Assembly (NCBI RefSeq): GCF_009749385.1
Contig: NZ_WBIN01000002.1
Coordinates: 186,001 to 250,000, forward strand
Length of the DNA: 64,000 nt
Direction: 5' to 3'
From: Agromyces allii
Lineage (GTDB): Bacteria > Actinomycetota > Actinomycetes > Actinomycetales > Microbacteriaceae
This document shows positions 23,145 to 35,223 of the stretch, piece after piece (the first letter of the stretch is position 1; every line of letters starts with the position of its first letter). Both the position numbers and the translations under genes were made by a program. The notes under the pieces are model-generated. The model was given only the letters and a program-made list of their open reading frames with translations. It did not search any database and was not told the DNA's origin.

Positions 23145-24812
23145 ATGGCATCGAGCGAGCAGCGAACTCCCACCGACATCGATCGCATCGCAGAGGACTG
23201 GGTCGACACGCTCGTCGAGCTCGACCCGACCCTCGGCACCTACATCGGACGCAAGGACGCCGACTCCCGGTTCGGCGACTATTCGCCCGAGGGCCTGGAG
23301 CGCTCCCTCGAGGCGAAGCGCCGCGCGATCGCCGAGCTCGACGCCGCGACGCCCGTCGACGACGTCGACGCGGTGACGCTCGCCGACCTCCGCTCGGAGC
23401 TCGCACTCGACGTCGAGGCCCATGAGGCCGGCCTCCCACTTCGCAACCTCAACGTGATCGCGAGCCCCGCGCAGGAGGTCCGCGACGTGTTCGACCTCAT
23501 GGCGACCGACGACGTCGACGACTGGGCCACGATCTCCACCCGTCTCGAGGCCCTTCCCGGCGCCGTCGACGGGTACATCGCCACGTTGCGGCTCGGCATC
23601 GAGCGGGGCTCGGTCCCGGCGAAGCGCCAGGTGCGCGAGGTGGCGGCCCAGGCCCGCAAGCTCGAGCGCGCCGACGGGTTCTTCACGGAGTTCGTGCACG
23701 GTGCACCGGACACTGCGTCGCCGTCGCTCCGCCGCGACCTCGACGCTCGTGCGAGCGGAGCCGGGGAGGCCTACGGGCGCCTCGCCGCCTTCCTCGAGGG
23801 CGAGCTCTTGCCGGTCGCCGGCGAGGCCGACGCCGTCGGGCGCGAGATCTACGAACTCCAGTCCCGCCACTTCCTCGGTGCCGTGATCGACCTCGACGAG
23901 ACGTACGAGTGGGGCATCGAAGAGCTCGGACGCATGGTCGCCGAGCAGGAGGCCATCGCCAGGGAGATCGTGCCCGGGGCATCCGTCGCCGAGGCGATCG
24001 CGTACCTCGACGGCGACGAGAGCCGCAAGCTGCACGGCACCGATGCGCTGCAGCGCTGGATGCAGGAAGTCAGCGACCGTGCGGTCGCAGAACTCGGCGC
24101 CACCCAGTTCGACATCCCCGAGCAGATCCGGACGCTCGAGTGCATGATCGCGCCGACGCAGTCCGGCGGCATCTACTACACGGGTCCGAGCGACGACTTC
24201 ACCCGGCCCGGCCGCATGTGGTGGGCCGTGCCCGAAGGAGTGACGGAGTTCGACACCTGGCGCGAGCTCACGACCGTCTATCACGAGGGCGTCCCTGGGC
24301 ATCACCTGCAGATCGGCCAGGCGGTCGTGAACCGCGCGAAGCTGAACACGTGGCGACGCCAGCTCGCCGGCAGCTCGGGTCACGCCGAGGGTTGGGCGCT
24401 CTACGCCGAGCGGCTCATGCAGGACCTCGGCTACCTCGACGACCCGGCCGACCGCCTCGGCATGCTCGACGGGCAGCGCATGCGCGCGGCGCGCGTCGTG
24501 CTCGACATCGGCGTGCATCTCGGCAAGCAGCGCCCAGACGGCAACGGTGCGTGGACCGGCGACTACGCGTTCGAGTTCCTGGGGCAGAACGTCAACATGA
24601 ACCAGGCGTTCATCGACTTCGAGGTCAACCGCTACCTCGGCTGGCCTGGGCAGGCTCCGTCCTACAAGGTGGGGCAGCGCATCTGGGAGCAGTTGCGCGA
24701 CGACGCGAAGCGCCAGGAAGGTGCGGCGTTCGACATCAAGGCGTTCCACCGTCGGGCGCTCGACCTCGGGGGAGTGGGCCTCGACACGCTCCGAGCGAGC
24801 CTTCTCGGGTGA
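23145..24812 (+). CDS. DUF885-family zinc metallopeptidase
   Basis: 555 residues, cytosolic, no signal peptide. It belongs to the DUF885 family of gluzincin-like metallopeptidases. The motif HEGVPGHH at residues 380-387 supplies two His ligands and the catalytic Glu. The downstream helix GHAEGWALYAERLMQDLGY carries the expected Glu zinc ligand. The N-terminal 250 residues are helical and acidic, as in relatives. The natural substrate is unknown; peptides are likely. The ATG is set by the leaderless -10 at 23132. Earlier in-frame codons would lie in a low-conservation stretch. Monocistronic, between polA and the rpsA leader. Confidence 0.85.
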   Translation: MASSEQRTPTDIDRIAEDWVDTLVELDPTLGTYIGRKDADSRFGDYSPEGLERSLEAKRRAIAELDAATPVDDVDAVTLADLRSELALDVEAHEAGLPLRNLNVIASPAQEVRDVFDLMATDDVDDWATISTRLEALPGAVDGYIATLRLGIERGSVPAKRQVREVAAQARKLERADGFFTEFVHGAPDTASPSLRRDLDARASGAGEAYGRLAAFLEGELLPVAGEADAVGREIYELQSRHFLGAVIDLDETYEWGIEELGRMVAEQEAIAREIVPGASVAEAIAYLDGDESRKLHGTDALQRWMQEVSDRAVAELGATQFDIPEQIRTLECMIAPTQSGGIYYTGPSDDFTRPGRMWWAVPEGVTEFDTWRELTTVYHEGVPGHHLQIGQAVVNRAKLNTWRRQLAGSSGHAEGWALYAERLMQDLGYLDDPADRLGMLDGQRMRAARVVLDIGVHLGKQRPDGNGAWTGDYAFEFLGQNVNMNQAFIDFEVNRYLGWPGQAPSYKVGQRIWEQLRDDAKRQEGAAFDIKAFHRRALDLGGVGLDTLRASLLG

Positions 24813-24835
24813 GCTCGAGGTCCGACACGCCCGGG

Positions 24836-24865
24836 TTGCCGACTTCGCTTCCGGTCCGCTAGGAT
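24836..24865 (+). promoter_or_regulatory. rpsA promoter
   Basis: -35 TTGCCG (24836-24841) and -10 TAGGAT (24860-24865) with an 18-bp spacer. The RNA should start near 24872, leaving about a 100-nt leader before the rpsA ATG. Confidence 0.65.
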
Positions 24866-24870
24866 TGAAT

Positions 24871-24940
24871 GTCACTTCTGTGACGATCCTGTCCGCATGC
24901 CCATCGCGGAACCAACACAACGCTCAACCGCGCGATGGGC
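24871..24940 (+). promoter_or_regulatory. Structured rpsA 5' leader
   Basis: Two hairpins in the untranslated leader: GTCAC-TTCT-GTGAC (24871-24884) at the extreme 5' end, and a perfect 10-bp stem GCCCATCGCG / CGCGATGGGC (24899-24908 with 24931-24940) enclosing a 22-base A/C-rich loop. The Shine-Dalgarno GGAG at 24958-24961 is outside both. Such a leader fits autoregulation by S1, known in E. coli, but the structure here is not one I recognise. Confidence 0.5.
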
Positions 24941-24971
24941 TCGATTCTGTCCTTTACGGAGCATTCACTAC

Positions 24972-26420
24972 ATGACAACCGCAACGACCAAGGCACCCAA
25001 GCAGGTCGCTATCAACGACATCGGATCTGCTGACGATTTCCTCGCCGCGGTCGAGAAGACTTTGAAGTTCTTCAACGACGGCGACCTCATCGAGGGCACC
25101 GTCGTGAAGATCGACCGCGACGAGGTCCTCCTCGACGTCGGCTACAAGACCGAGGGTGTCATCCCCTCGCGTGAGCTTTCCATCAAGCACGATGTCGACC
25201 CCAGCGAGGTCGTCGGCGTCGGCGACACCGTCGAGGCGCTCGTTCTCCAGAAGGAGGACAAGGAAGGCCGCCTCATCCTGTCGAAGAAGCGTGCGCAGTA
25301 CGAGCGCGCATGGGGCGACGTGGAGAAGATCAAGGAAGCCGACGGCGTCGTGACCGGTACGGTCATCGAGGTCGTCAAGGGCGGCCTGATCGTCGACATC
25401 GGCCTCCGTGGCTTCCTCCCGGCGTCGCTCATCGAGCTCCGCCGCGTGCGCGACCTCACGCCGTACCTCGGCCAGGAGATCGAGGCGAAGATCCTCGAGC
25501 TCGACAAGAACCGCAACAACGTGGTGCTCTCGCGTCGTGCGCTCCTCGAGCAGACCCAGTCGGAGTCGCGTTCGACCTTCCTCGCCAACCTGCACCCGGG
25601 CCAGATCCGCAAGGGCGTCATCTCGTCGATCGTCAACTTCGGTGCGTTCGTCGACCTCGGCGGCGTCGACGGTCTCGTGCACGTCTCCGAGCTCTCGTGG
25701 AAGCACATCGAGCACGCCAGCGAGGTCGTCGAGGTCGGCCAGGAGGTCACCGTCGAGGTGCTCTCCGTCGAGCTCGACCGCGAGCGCGTCTCGCTGTCGC
25801 TCAAGGCGACGCAGGAGGACCCGTGGCAGGTGTTCGCCCGTACCCACGCGATCGGCCAGGTCGCACCGGGTAAGGTCACCAAGCTCGTTCCGTTCGGTGC
25901 GTTCGTTCGCGTCGCAGACGGCATCGAGGGCCTCGTGCACATCTCGGAGCTGTCCGGCAAGCACGTCGAGCTCGCAGAGCAGGTCGTGTCGGTCGGCGAA
26001 GAGGTCTTCGTCAAGGTCATCGACATCGACCTCGAGCGTCGCCGCATCTCGCTCTCGCTGAAGCAGGCGAACGAGGGCGTCGACCCCGAGGGCACCGAGT
26101 TCGACCCGGCGCTCTACGGCATGCTCACCGAGTACGACGAGCAGGGCAACTACAAGTACCCCGAGGGCTTCGACCCCGAGACGAACGAATGGCGCGAAGG
26201 CTTCGAAGCCCAGCGCGAGAAGTGGGAGCAGGACTACGCTGCCGCTCAGGAGCGTTGGGAAGCGCACAAGAAGCAGGTCGCCTCGGCGAACGCTGCTGCT
26301 GCTGCCGACGACTCGTTCGCATCGGGCACCGCGTCGTACTCGAGCGAGACGGCCGGCGCGGGCACCCTCGCCGACGACGCTTCGCTCGCAGCACTGCGCG
26401 AGAAGCTCTCGAGCAACTAG
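24972..26420 (+). CDS. rpsA: 30S ribosomal protein S1
   Basis: Binds mRNA leaders and helps recruit them to the 30S subunit. It has 482 residues with four S1 (OB-fold) domains at about 35-105, 122-190, 207-277 and 294-364. Examples are GDLIEGTVVKIDRDEVLLDVGYK in the first and GVISSIVNFGAFVDLGGVDGLVH in the third. This is the shorter four-domain actinobacterial form, versus six domains in E. coli. The C-terminus is acidic and Ala-rich. The ATG at 24972 follows GGAG by 10 nt. The codon choice is less extreme than in neighbouring genes, consistent with high expression. A strong terminator follows. Confidence 0.96.
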   Translation: MTTATTKAPKQVAINDIGSADDFLAAVEKTLKFFNDGDLIEGTVVKIDRDEVLLDVGYKTEGVIPSRELSIKHDVDPSEVVGVGDTVEALVLQKEDKEGRLILSKKRAQYERAWGDVEKIKEADGVVTGTVIEVVKGGLIVDIGLRGFLPASLIELRRVRDLTPYLGQEIEAKILELDKNRNNVVLSRRALLEQTQSESRSTFLANLHPGQIRKGVISSIVNFGAFVDLGGVDGLVHVSELSWKHIEHASEVVEVGQEVTVEVLSVELDRERVSLSLKATQEDPWQVFARTHAIGQVAPGKVTKLVPFGAFVRVADGIEGLVHISELSGKHVELAEQVVSVGEEVFVKVIDIDLERRRISLSLKQANEGVDPEGTEFDPALYGMLTEYDEQGNYKYPEGFDPETNEWREGFEAQREKWEQDYAAAQERWEAHKKQVASANAAAAADDSFASGTASYSSETAGAGTLADDASLAALREKLSSN

Positions 26421-26440
26421 TTCGGATTCGTTCCGTACAC

Positions 26441-26472
26441 GGAAGGCCGGTCCCCTCGGGGGCCGGCCTTCC
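26441..26472 (+). terminator. Terminator after rpsA
   Basis: 14-bp stem (GGAAGGCCGGTCCC with GGGGCCGGCCTTCC, one G-U pair) and tetraloop CTCG, 20 bp after the stop. Confidence 0.85.
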
Positions 26473-26523
26473 GGCGTTCCACGGGGATCGCCGGGCCGTC
26501 GCTCGATGGGCGAGCCGCCTCGC

Positions 26524-26529
26524 TAGAGT
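26524..26529 (+). promoter_or_regulatory. -10 element of leaderless coaE promoter
   Basis: TAGAGT, six bases before the coaE GTG at 26536. Confidence 0.7.
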
Positions 26530-26535
26530 GGGGCT

Positions 26536-27153
26536 GTGTATCTGATCGGCCTCACGGGCGGCATCGCCTCAGGAAAGTCCACGGTCGCGCGGCGACTCTA
26601 CGAGCACGGCGCCGTGCACATCGACGCAGACCAGCTGGCGAGGCGCGTGGTCGAGCCGGGCACGCCGGGGCTCGCCGCGATCGTCGAGCGATTCGGTGCG
26701 GGAGTGCTCCGCCCCGACGGCACGCTCGACCGCGGCAAGCTCGGCGAACTGATCTTCAACGACGACGAGGCACGGGCGCAGCTGAACGCGATCGTCCATC
26801 CCGCGGTCCGAGAGCTCTCGGCCAGGCTGTTCGCGAAGGCCGAGGAGGCCGACCCCGACGCGGTCGTGGTCTACGACGTGCCGCTGCTGGTCGAGGCATC
26901 CGTCGATCACCCGTTCGACCTCATCGTCGTCACGAGCGCACCGCGCCGCACGCAGTTGAAGCGTCTCGTCGAAGACCGCGGCCTCGATCCGTTGCAGGCC
27001 GAGGCAAGGGTCGACGCCCAGGTGGCGAACACCGAACGACTCGCCGTCGCCGACGTCGTGATCGACACCGACGGCACCCTCGGGCACACGATGAGCCAGG
27101 CCGACGCGCTCTGGCAGCGCATCGCAGAGGAGCGCGCGGCACGTCGGGCGTGA
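26536..27153 (+). CDS. coaE: Dephospho-CoA kinase
   Basis: Last step of coenzyme A synthesis: phosphorylates the 3'-OH of dephospho-CoA. It has 205 residues, a P-loop kinase of normal bacterial length with Walker A GGIASGKST (8-16), the CoA-binding Asp in HIDADQLAR, and DVPLLVEA. It lacks the extra C-terminal UPF0157 (GrpB-like) domain that mycobacterial CoaE carries. Its GTG start is placed by the leaderless promoter. It lies between rpsA and uvrB, as in mycobacteria. Confidence 0.95.
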   Translation: MYLIGLTGGIASGKSTVARRLYEHGAVHIDADQLARRVVEPGTPGLAAIVERFGAGVLRPDGTLDRGKLGELIFNDDEARAQLNAIVHPAVRELSARLFAKAEEADPDAVVVYDVPLLVEASVDHPFDLIVVTSAPRRTQLKRLVEDRGLDPLQAEARVDAQVANTERLAVADVVIDTDGTLGHTMSQADALWQRIAEERAARRA

Positions 27154-27253
27154 CCTGGCGGTTCGCACCCGCACGGGAGCCGTGAGGACGCCCGGCCTCG
27201 TGGTCGGCGTCGGCGGATTCGGCCGCGCCGGCCGTCGTGTCGGAGGTCGAACC

Positions 27254-27259
27254 TAGACT
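27254..27259 (+). promoter_or_regulatory. -10 element of leaderless uvrB promoter
   Basis: TAGACT, seven bases before the ATG at 27267. Unlike uvrA, no LexA-type palindrome is visible upstream; only the half site CGAAC overlaps the promoter. Confidence 0.65.
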
Positions 27260-27266
27260 GGAAGGC

Positions 27267-29333
27267 ATGCAGGCCACCCGTTCCGTCAGGCCGTTCGAGG
27301 TCATCAGCGAGTATGTTCCGAGCGGCGATCAGCCCGCGGCGATCGCCGAACTCGCCGGGCGCATCAACGCCGGTGAGACCGACGTGGTGCTGCTCGGCGC
27401 CACGGGTACCGGCAAGTCCGCGACGACCGCCTGGCTCATCGAGCAGGTGCAGCGTCCGACCCTCGTGCTCGCGCACAACAAGACGCTCGCGGCGCAGTTG
27501 GCGACCGAGTTCCGCGAGCTCATGCCGAACAACGCGATCGAGTACTTCGTCTCGTACTACGACTACTACCAGCCCGAGGCATACGTTCCGCAGACCGACA
27601 CCTTCATCGAGAAGGACTCCTCGGTCAACGCCGAGGTCGAGCGCCTGCGTCACTCGACGACGAACTCGTTGCTCAGCCGCCGCGATGTCGTGGTGGTCTC
27701 GACGGTGTCGTGCATCTACGGCCTCGGCACGCCCGAGGAGTACATGAAGGCGATGATGCCGCTGCAGGTCGGCCAGCGGGTCGATCGCGACTGGCTGATC
27801 CGCAAGTTCGTGTCGATGCAGTACCAGCGCAACGACGTCGACTTCTCGCGCGGCAACTTCCGGGTGCGCGGCGACACGATCGAGATCATCCCGATCTACG
27901 AAGAGCTGGCGATCCGCATCGAGATGTTCGGCGACGAGATCGAGGCGCTGTACAGCCTGCATCCGCTGACGGGTCAGGTCGTGGCCAAGCTCGACGCGGT
28001 TCCGGTCTTCCCCGGTTCCCACTACGTCGCGAGCACCGACGTCATGCAGCGGGCCATCGGCACCATCCGCACCGAGCTCGAAGAACGACTCGCCGAGCTC
28101 GAGCGCGAGGGCAAGCTGCTCGAAGCGCAGCGCCTCCGCATGCGAACGACCTTCGACCTCGAGATGATGGAGCAGATCGGCTTCTGCTCGGGCATCGAGA
28201 ACTACTCGCGGCATATCGACGGTCGGGCGCCGGGGGAGGCTCCGCACTGCCTGCTCGACTACTTCGCCGACGACTTCCTCGTCGTGATCGACGAATCGCA
28301 CGTCACCGTGCCGCAGATCGGCGCGATGTATGAGGGCGACTCCTCGCGCAAGCGCACGCTCGTCGAACACGGGTTCCGCCTGCCGAGCGCGCTCGACAAC
28401 CGTCCGCTGAAGTGGAACGAGTTCAAGAACCGCGTCGGGCAGGCCGTGTACCTCTCGGCGACCCCGGGTCGCTACGAGATGGGCATCGCCGACGGCGTCG
28501 TCGAGCAGATCATCCGTCCGACGGGTCTCGTCGATCCGCAGATCGTCGTGAAGCCGTCGAAGGGGCAGATCGACGACCTCCTCGAAGAGATCCGCGTGCG
28601 TGCCGACCGTGACGAGCGCGTGCTCGTCACCACGTTGACGAAGCGCATGGCCGAAGAGCTGACCGACTACCTCACCGAGGCCGGCGTCCGCGTGCGCTAC
28701 CTCCACTCCGATGTCGACACGCTCCGTCGCGTCGAACTCCTGACCGAGCTCCGAGCCGGCGTCTACGACGTGCTCGTCGGCATCAACCTGCTGCGAGAGG
28801 GCCTCGACCTGCCCGAGGTGTCGCTCGTCGCCATCCTCGATGCCGACAAGGAGGGCTTCCTGCGCTCGTCGACCTCGCTGATCCAGACGATCGGGCGTGC
28901 CGCCCGCAACGTCTCGGGCGAGGTGCACATGTACGCCGACGTGCTGACCGATTCGATGAAAGCGGCGATCGACGAGACCGAGCGGCGCCGTGAACGGCAG
29001 CTCGAGTACAACCGGGTCAACGGCATCGATCCCCAGCCTCTGCGCAAGCGCATCGCCGACATCACGCAGCTGCTGGCTCGCGAAGAGGCCGACACCGCGG
29101 CCCTGCTCTCGGGTCGTGACGCCCGCAAGAAGTCGCCCGTGCCGAACCTGCGACGCCAGGGCATCGCAGCCGAGGGTGCCAACGACCTCGAAGAGCTCAT
29201 CCGCGATCTGAACGAGCAGATGCTCGTGGCGGCCGGGGAGCTCAAGTTCGAGCTCGCCGCGCGGCTGCGCGACGAGGTCTCCGAGCTCAAGCGGGAGCTC
29301 CGCCAGATGGAGAAGGCCGGCCACCTCGGCTGA
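27267..29333 (+). CDS. uvrB: Excinuclease ABC subunit B
   Basis: Helicase-like damage verifier of nucleotide excision repair; receives lesions from UvrA and recruits UvrC. It has 688 residues. Walker A is GATGTGKS (about 44-51; most UvrB have GVTGSGKT), the beta-hairpin region contains [14 protein letters not shown], and the helicase II box DESH is at 342-345. Motif VI lies in QTIGRAARN. The C-terminal UVR coiled-coil (about 650-688) that contacts UvrC is present. The ATG at 27267 is preferred over an in-frame GTG at 27237 because the -10 lies between them. Confidence 0.96.
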   Translation: MQATRSVRPFEVISEYVPSGDQPAAIAELAGRINAGETDVVLLGATGTGKSATTAWLIEQVQRPTLVLAHNKTLAAQLATEFRELMPNNAIEYFVSYYDYYQPEAYVPQTDTFIEKDSSVNAEVERLRHSTTNSLLSRRDVVVVSTVSCIYGLGTPEEYMKAMMPLQVGQRVDRDWLIRKFVSMQYQRNDVDFSRGNFRVRGDTIEIIPIYEELAIRIEMFGDEIEALYSLHPLTGQVVAKLDAVPVFPGSHYVASTDVMQRAIGTIRTELEERLAELEREGKLLEAQRLRMRTTFDLEMMEQIGFCSGIENYSRHIDGRAPGEAPHCLLDYFADDFLVVIDESHVTVPQIGAMYEGDSSRKRTLVEHGFRLPSALDNRPLKWNEFKNRVGQAVYLSATPGRYEMGIADGVVEQIIRPTGLVDPQIVVKPSKGQIDDLLEEIRVRADRDERVLVTTLTKRMAEELTDYLTEAGVRVRYLHSDVDTLRRVELLTELRAGVYDVLVGINLLREGLDLPEVSLVAILDADKEGFLRSSTSLIQTIGRAARNVSGEVHMYADVLTDSMKAAIDETERRRERQLEYNRVNGIDPQPLRKRIADITQLLAREEADTAALLSGRDARKKSPVPNLRRQGIAAEGANDLEELIRDLNEQMLVAAGELKFELAARLRDEVSELKRELRQMEKAGHLG

Positions 29334-29335
29334 AT

Positions 29336-29349
29336 CGAACATATGTTCG
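29336..29349 (+). promoter_or_regulatory. LexA (SOS) operator upstream of uvrA
   Basis: CGAACATATGTTCG, a perfect 14-bp palindrome matching the actinobacterial/Gram-positive SOS box (CGAACnnnnGTTCG). It lies 3 bp after the uvrB stop and 45 bp upstream of the uvrA -10. It predicts damage induction of uvrA. Confidence 0.85.
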
Positions 29350-29393
29350 CTGAGAGCGCGTGCGCTCACGGCGTTCGTGTCGGTGGGTCTGCC

Positions 29394-29399
29394 TAGACT
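29394..29399 (+). promoter_or_regulatory. -10 element of leaderless uvrA promoter
   Basis: TAGACT, six bases before the uvrA GTG at 29406. Confidence 0.7.
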
Positions 29400-29405
29400 C
29401 GAAGA

Positions 29406-32297
<2,892 letters not shown>

Positions 32298-32299
32298 GC

Positions 32300-34246
32300 A
32301 TGAGCGACGCACTGTCCTATCGCCCGAAGGCGGGGGAGATCCCCACTGCGCCCGGCGTCTACCGGTTCCGCGACGGCGAACGGCGGGTGCTCTACGTCGG
32401 CAAGGCGAAGAACCTCCGTGCGAGGCTGTCGAACTATTTCGCGCCGCTGCGGACGCTGCACGAGCGCACGCGCCGCATGGTCATGACGGCGACCTCGGTC
32501 GAGTGGACCGTCGTCGGCAACGACGTCGAGGCACTGCAGCTCGAGTACACGTGGATCAAGGAGTTCGATCCGCCGTTCAACGTGAAGTACCGCGACGACA
32601 AGTCGTATCCGTACCTCGCGGTGACCCTCGGCGACGAGGCCCCTCGCGCGATCGTCACTCGCCGCAGCGGCATCCCGGGTGCCCGGTACTTCGGTCCGTA
32701 TCCGAAGGTCTGGGCCGTCAACGAGACCCTCGACCTGCTGCTCAAGCTCTTCCCGATCCGCACGTGCAAGGACTCCGACTACCGACGCGCGATCGCGACG
32801 GGGCGGCCCTGCTTCGCCGGACAGATCGGCCGATGCTTCGGCCCGTGCTCCGGCCACGTGAGCGTCGAGGAGCACCGGGCGAACGTCGATCGGTTCGTGT
32901 CGTTCATGACGAACCAGGACCGCCGCATCGTCGACGAGCTCACGCAGCAGATGCTCGAGGCATCCGCCGCATTCGAGTACGAGACCGCCGCCCGCCGGCG
33001 CGACCAGCTGCAGGCCGCGACCGAGTTCTTCGAGAAGAGCGCGGTCGTGCTCCGCGACGACGTCGACGTCGACGTGTTCGGCATCGACCACGACGAACTC
33101 GCGGCCGCGGTGCAGATCTTCGTCGTCCGCAGCGGCAGGGTGCGCGGCGTCCATTCCTGGACCGTCGACAAGGAGCTCGACGTCCCGATCGGCGACCTCG
33201 TCGACTCGGTCGTGCAGAACGCCTACGGCGGTCAGCTCTCGCCGCCGCGCGAGGTCGTGGTGCCCGAGCTGCCCGAAGATGCGGCGGCCCTCGAGACCTG
33301 GCTCTCCGAGCGCGCCGGACGCAAGGTGCGGCTGCGAGCCGCCCAGCGAGGCGACAAGGCCGCACTGCTCGCCACGGCGACGCAGAACGCGAAGCAGTCG
33401 CTCATGCTCTACAAGACGAGGCGCAGCGCCGACTTCACGACGCGTTCGCGAGCGCTCGAGGACATCCAGGAAGCGCTCGGCATGGCGGATGCCCCGCTGC
33501 GCATCGAGTGCTTCGACGTGTCCCACCTCAGCGGCACGAACATCGTCGCGTCGATGGTCGTGTTCGAAGACGGCCTGCCGCGCAAAGACGAGTACCGGCG
33601 GTTCACGATTCCCGAGTCCACCGACGACACGGATTCGATCCACCAGGTACTCACCCGTCGGCTCGCGTACCTCGCCGCGCCGTCCGGCTCCGCCGAGGGG
33701 CGGCCCGATCCCACGGCCCACGCCGACGCCGGAGTCGGCGGAGACGGGGGAGGAGTGGGGGAGCAGGTCGAGGGCACGCGCCGGTCGAAGTTCTCGTACC
33801 GGCCGAACCTGCTCGTCGTCGACGGCGGCGAGCCGCAGGTCGCCGCCGCGGCGAGGGCGCTCGAGGAGTCGGGCGTCGAGGGCATCTACCTCTGCGGCAT
33901 CGCGAAGCGGCTCGAGGAGATCTGGACGCCCGACGCCGACTTCCCGGTGATCCTGCCGCGCAACAGCGACGCCCTGTTCCTGTTCCAGCGCGTGCGCGAC
34001 GAGGCTCACCGATTCGCCATCACGCACCAGCGACAGCGGCGCAAGCGGGACATCTCGTCGGTGCTCGCCGAGATCCCCGGACTGGGGCCCACCCGGATCA
34101 AGGTGCTCCTGCGGCACTTCGGGTCCGTGAAACGCCTGCGCGCGGCATCCGTCGACGAGATCGGCAGCGTCGACGGCTTCGGCCAGACGCTCGCCACGGT
34201 CGTGTACCAGGAGCTCCGCAGCGGTGCCCCGGCCCAACCCCGCTAG
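32300..34246 (+). CDS. uvrC: Excinuclease ABC subunit C
   Basis: Makes both incisions around the lesion held by UvrB. It has 648 residues: N-terminal GIY-YIG nuclease domain (about 14-95; APGVYRF and [14 protein letters not shown]), a UVR domain (about 210-245) that pairs with UvrB, a C-terminal RNase H-like nuclease, and tandem helix-hairpin-helix ([16 protein letters not shown]). An unusual Gly/Asp/Pro-rich stretch of about 35 residues (33676-33790) interrupts the C-terminal nuclease domain. The ATG lies 2 bp after uvrA. Its TAG stop is also the beginning of the rapZ -10. Confidence 0.96.
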   Translation: MSDALSYRPKAGEIPTAPGVYRFRDGERRVLYVGKAKNLRARLSNYFAPLRTLHERTRRMVMTATSVEWTVVGNDVEALQLEYTWIKEFDPPFNVKYRDDKSYPYLAVTLGDEAPRAIVTRRSGIPGARYFGPYPKVWAVNETLDLLLKLFPIRTCKDSDYRRAIATGRPCFAGQIGRCFGPCSGHVSVEEHRANVDRFVSFMTNQDRRIVDELTQQMLEASAAFEYETAARRRDQLQAATEFFEKSAVVLRDDVDVDVFGIDHDELAAAVQIFVVRSGRVRGVHSWTVDKELDVPIGDLVDSVVQNAYGGQLSPPREVVVPELPEDAAALETWLSERAGRKVRLRAAQRGDKAALLATATQNAKQSLMLYKTRRSADFTTRSRALEDIQEALGMADAPLRIECFDVSHLSGTNIVASMVVFEDGLPRKDEYRRFTIPESTDDTDSIHQVLTRRLAYLAAPSGSAEGRPDPTAHADAGVGGDGGGVGEQVEGTRRSKFSYRPNLLVVDGGEPQVAAAARALEESGVEGIYLCGIAKRLEEIWTPDADFPVILPRNSDALFLFQRVRDEAHRFAITHQRQRRKRDISSVLAEIPGLGPTRIKVLLRHFGSVKRLRAASVDEIGSVDGFGQTLATVVYQELRSGAPAQPR

Positions 34247-34249
34247 GCT
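34244..34249 (+). promoter_or_regulatory. rapZ -10 element overlapping the uvrC stop
   Basis: TAGGCT whose first three bases are the uvrC stop codon. The predicted RNA start near 34256 gives a leader of about 28 nt containing a purine-rich ribosome site (GGAAGGGGAA). Confidence 0.6.
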
Positions 34250-34283
34250 TGGTTCTCGACGTGCGGGAAGGGGAACCGAGGCG

Positions 34284-35156
34284 ATGGCAACCGAGGTCGA
34301 GCAGGAGATGCTCATCGTCACCGGGATGTCGGGGGCCGGTCGTTCGACCGTCGGCAACGCCCTCGAAGACCTCGGCTGGTACGTGGTCGACAACCTCCCG
34401 CCGCAGATGCTGCGGCCGCTCGTCGAGCTCGTGGAACGCGCCGGGGCCTCGCTCCCTCGCATCGCCGCGGTCGTCGACATCCGAGGCCGCGACTTCTTCG
34501 CCGAACTCCGCGAGATCATCCAGGCGCTCCGCACCGGCGTGAACGTGCGCGTCGTGTTCCTCGACGCGACCGACTCGGTGCTCGTGCGCCGCTTCGAGGC
34601 CGTGCGCCGGCCGCACCCGCTCCAGGGCAACGGCACCCTCCTCGACGGCATCGGGGCCGAGCGCTCCCGGCTCGCCGAGCTCCGCGAGGCCGCGGATCTC
34701 GTCGTCGACACGTCGGAACTGAACATCCACCAGCTCGCGAACCTGATCACCGACGCCTTCGCCGAAGAGGGCCGTGCGGGCGTGCGGGTCACGCTGCTCA
34801 GCTTCGGGTTCAAGTACGGGCTCCCGACCGACGCCGACCTGGTCGCCGACGCCCGGTTCCTCCCGAATCCGTTCTGGATCGGCGAACTGCGGAACCTCAC
34901 CGGAGAAGATCCAGCGGTCTCCGACTACGTGCTCCGTCAGCCGGGCGCGCAGAAGTTCGTGGACGCGTACGTGAAGGCGCTCGAGCCCGTGCTCAGCGGG
35001 TATCAGCGCGAGAACAAGGGCCACGCGACGATCGCGATCGGCTGCACCGGAGGCAAGCACCGTTCGGTCGCCATGGTTCGCGAGCTCGCCGCGCGTCTGG
35101 CCGCGTTCCCCGACATCGCCGTCAGCGTCCGGCACCGCGACCTCGGGCGCGAGTGA
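34284..35156 (+). CDS. rapZ: RapZ/YvcJ-family nucleotide-binding protein
   Basis: 290 residues. The N-terminal P-loop domain has Walker A GMSGAGRS (Arg in place of the usual Lys) and Walker B-like [10 protein letters not shown]. The C-terminal domain carries the RapZ signature [10 protein letters not shown]. In enterobacteria RapZ is an RNA adaptor controlling glucosamine-6-phosphate synthase; the actinobacterial role is not settled. The ATG at 34284 was chosen over an upstream in-frame start inside uvrC because of the ribosome site and family N-terminus. whiA follows directly after 67 bp; the yvcK/cuvA gene that usually separates them is missing. Confidence 0.92.
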   Translation: MATEVEQEMLIVTGMSGAGRSTVGNALEDLGWYVVDNLPPQMLRPLVELVERAGASLPRIAAVVDIRGRDFFAELREIIQALRTGVNVRVVFLDATDSVLVRRFEAVRRPHPLQGNGTLLDGIGAERSRLAELREAADLVVDTSELNIHQLANLITDAFAEEGRAGVRVTLLSFGFKYGLPTDADLVADARFLPNPFWIGELRNLTGEDPAVSDYVLRQPGAQKFVDAYVKALEPVLSGYQRENKGHATIAIGCTGGKHRSVAMVRELAARLAAFPDIAVSVRHRDLGRE

Positions 35157-35176
35157 GCGTCAGAATTGTCCATGAC

Positions 35177-35198
35177 GCGCGGGGCTCCATGCCCGCGC
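35177..35198 (+). terminator. Hairpin between rapZ and whiA
   Basis: Perfect 7-bp stem GCGCGGG / CCCGCGC with an 8-base loop, 20 bp after rapZ and 25 bp before the whiA start. May be a weak terminator or part of the whiA leader. Confidence 0.4.
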
Positions 35199-35223
35199 AT
35201 CCACCGAGAGGAAGGATCACGAG

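Noticed and set aside
27237..27266. uvrB starting at the upstream in-frame GTG
   Set aside because: The -10 TAGACT at 27254-27259 lies downstream of that GTG, and the 10 added residues are not part of UvrB.
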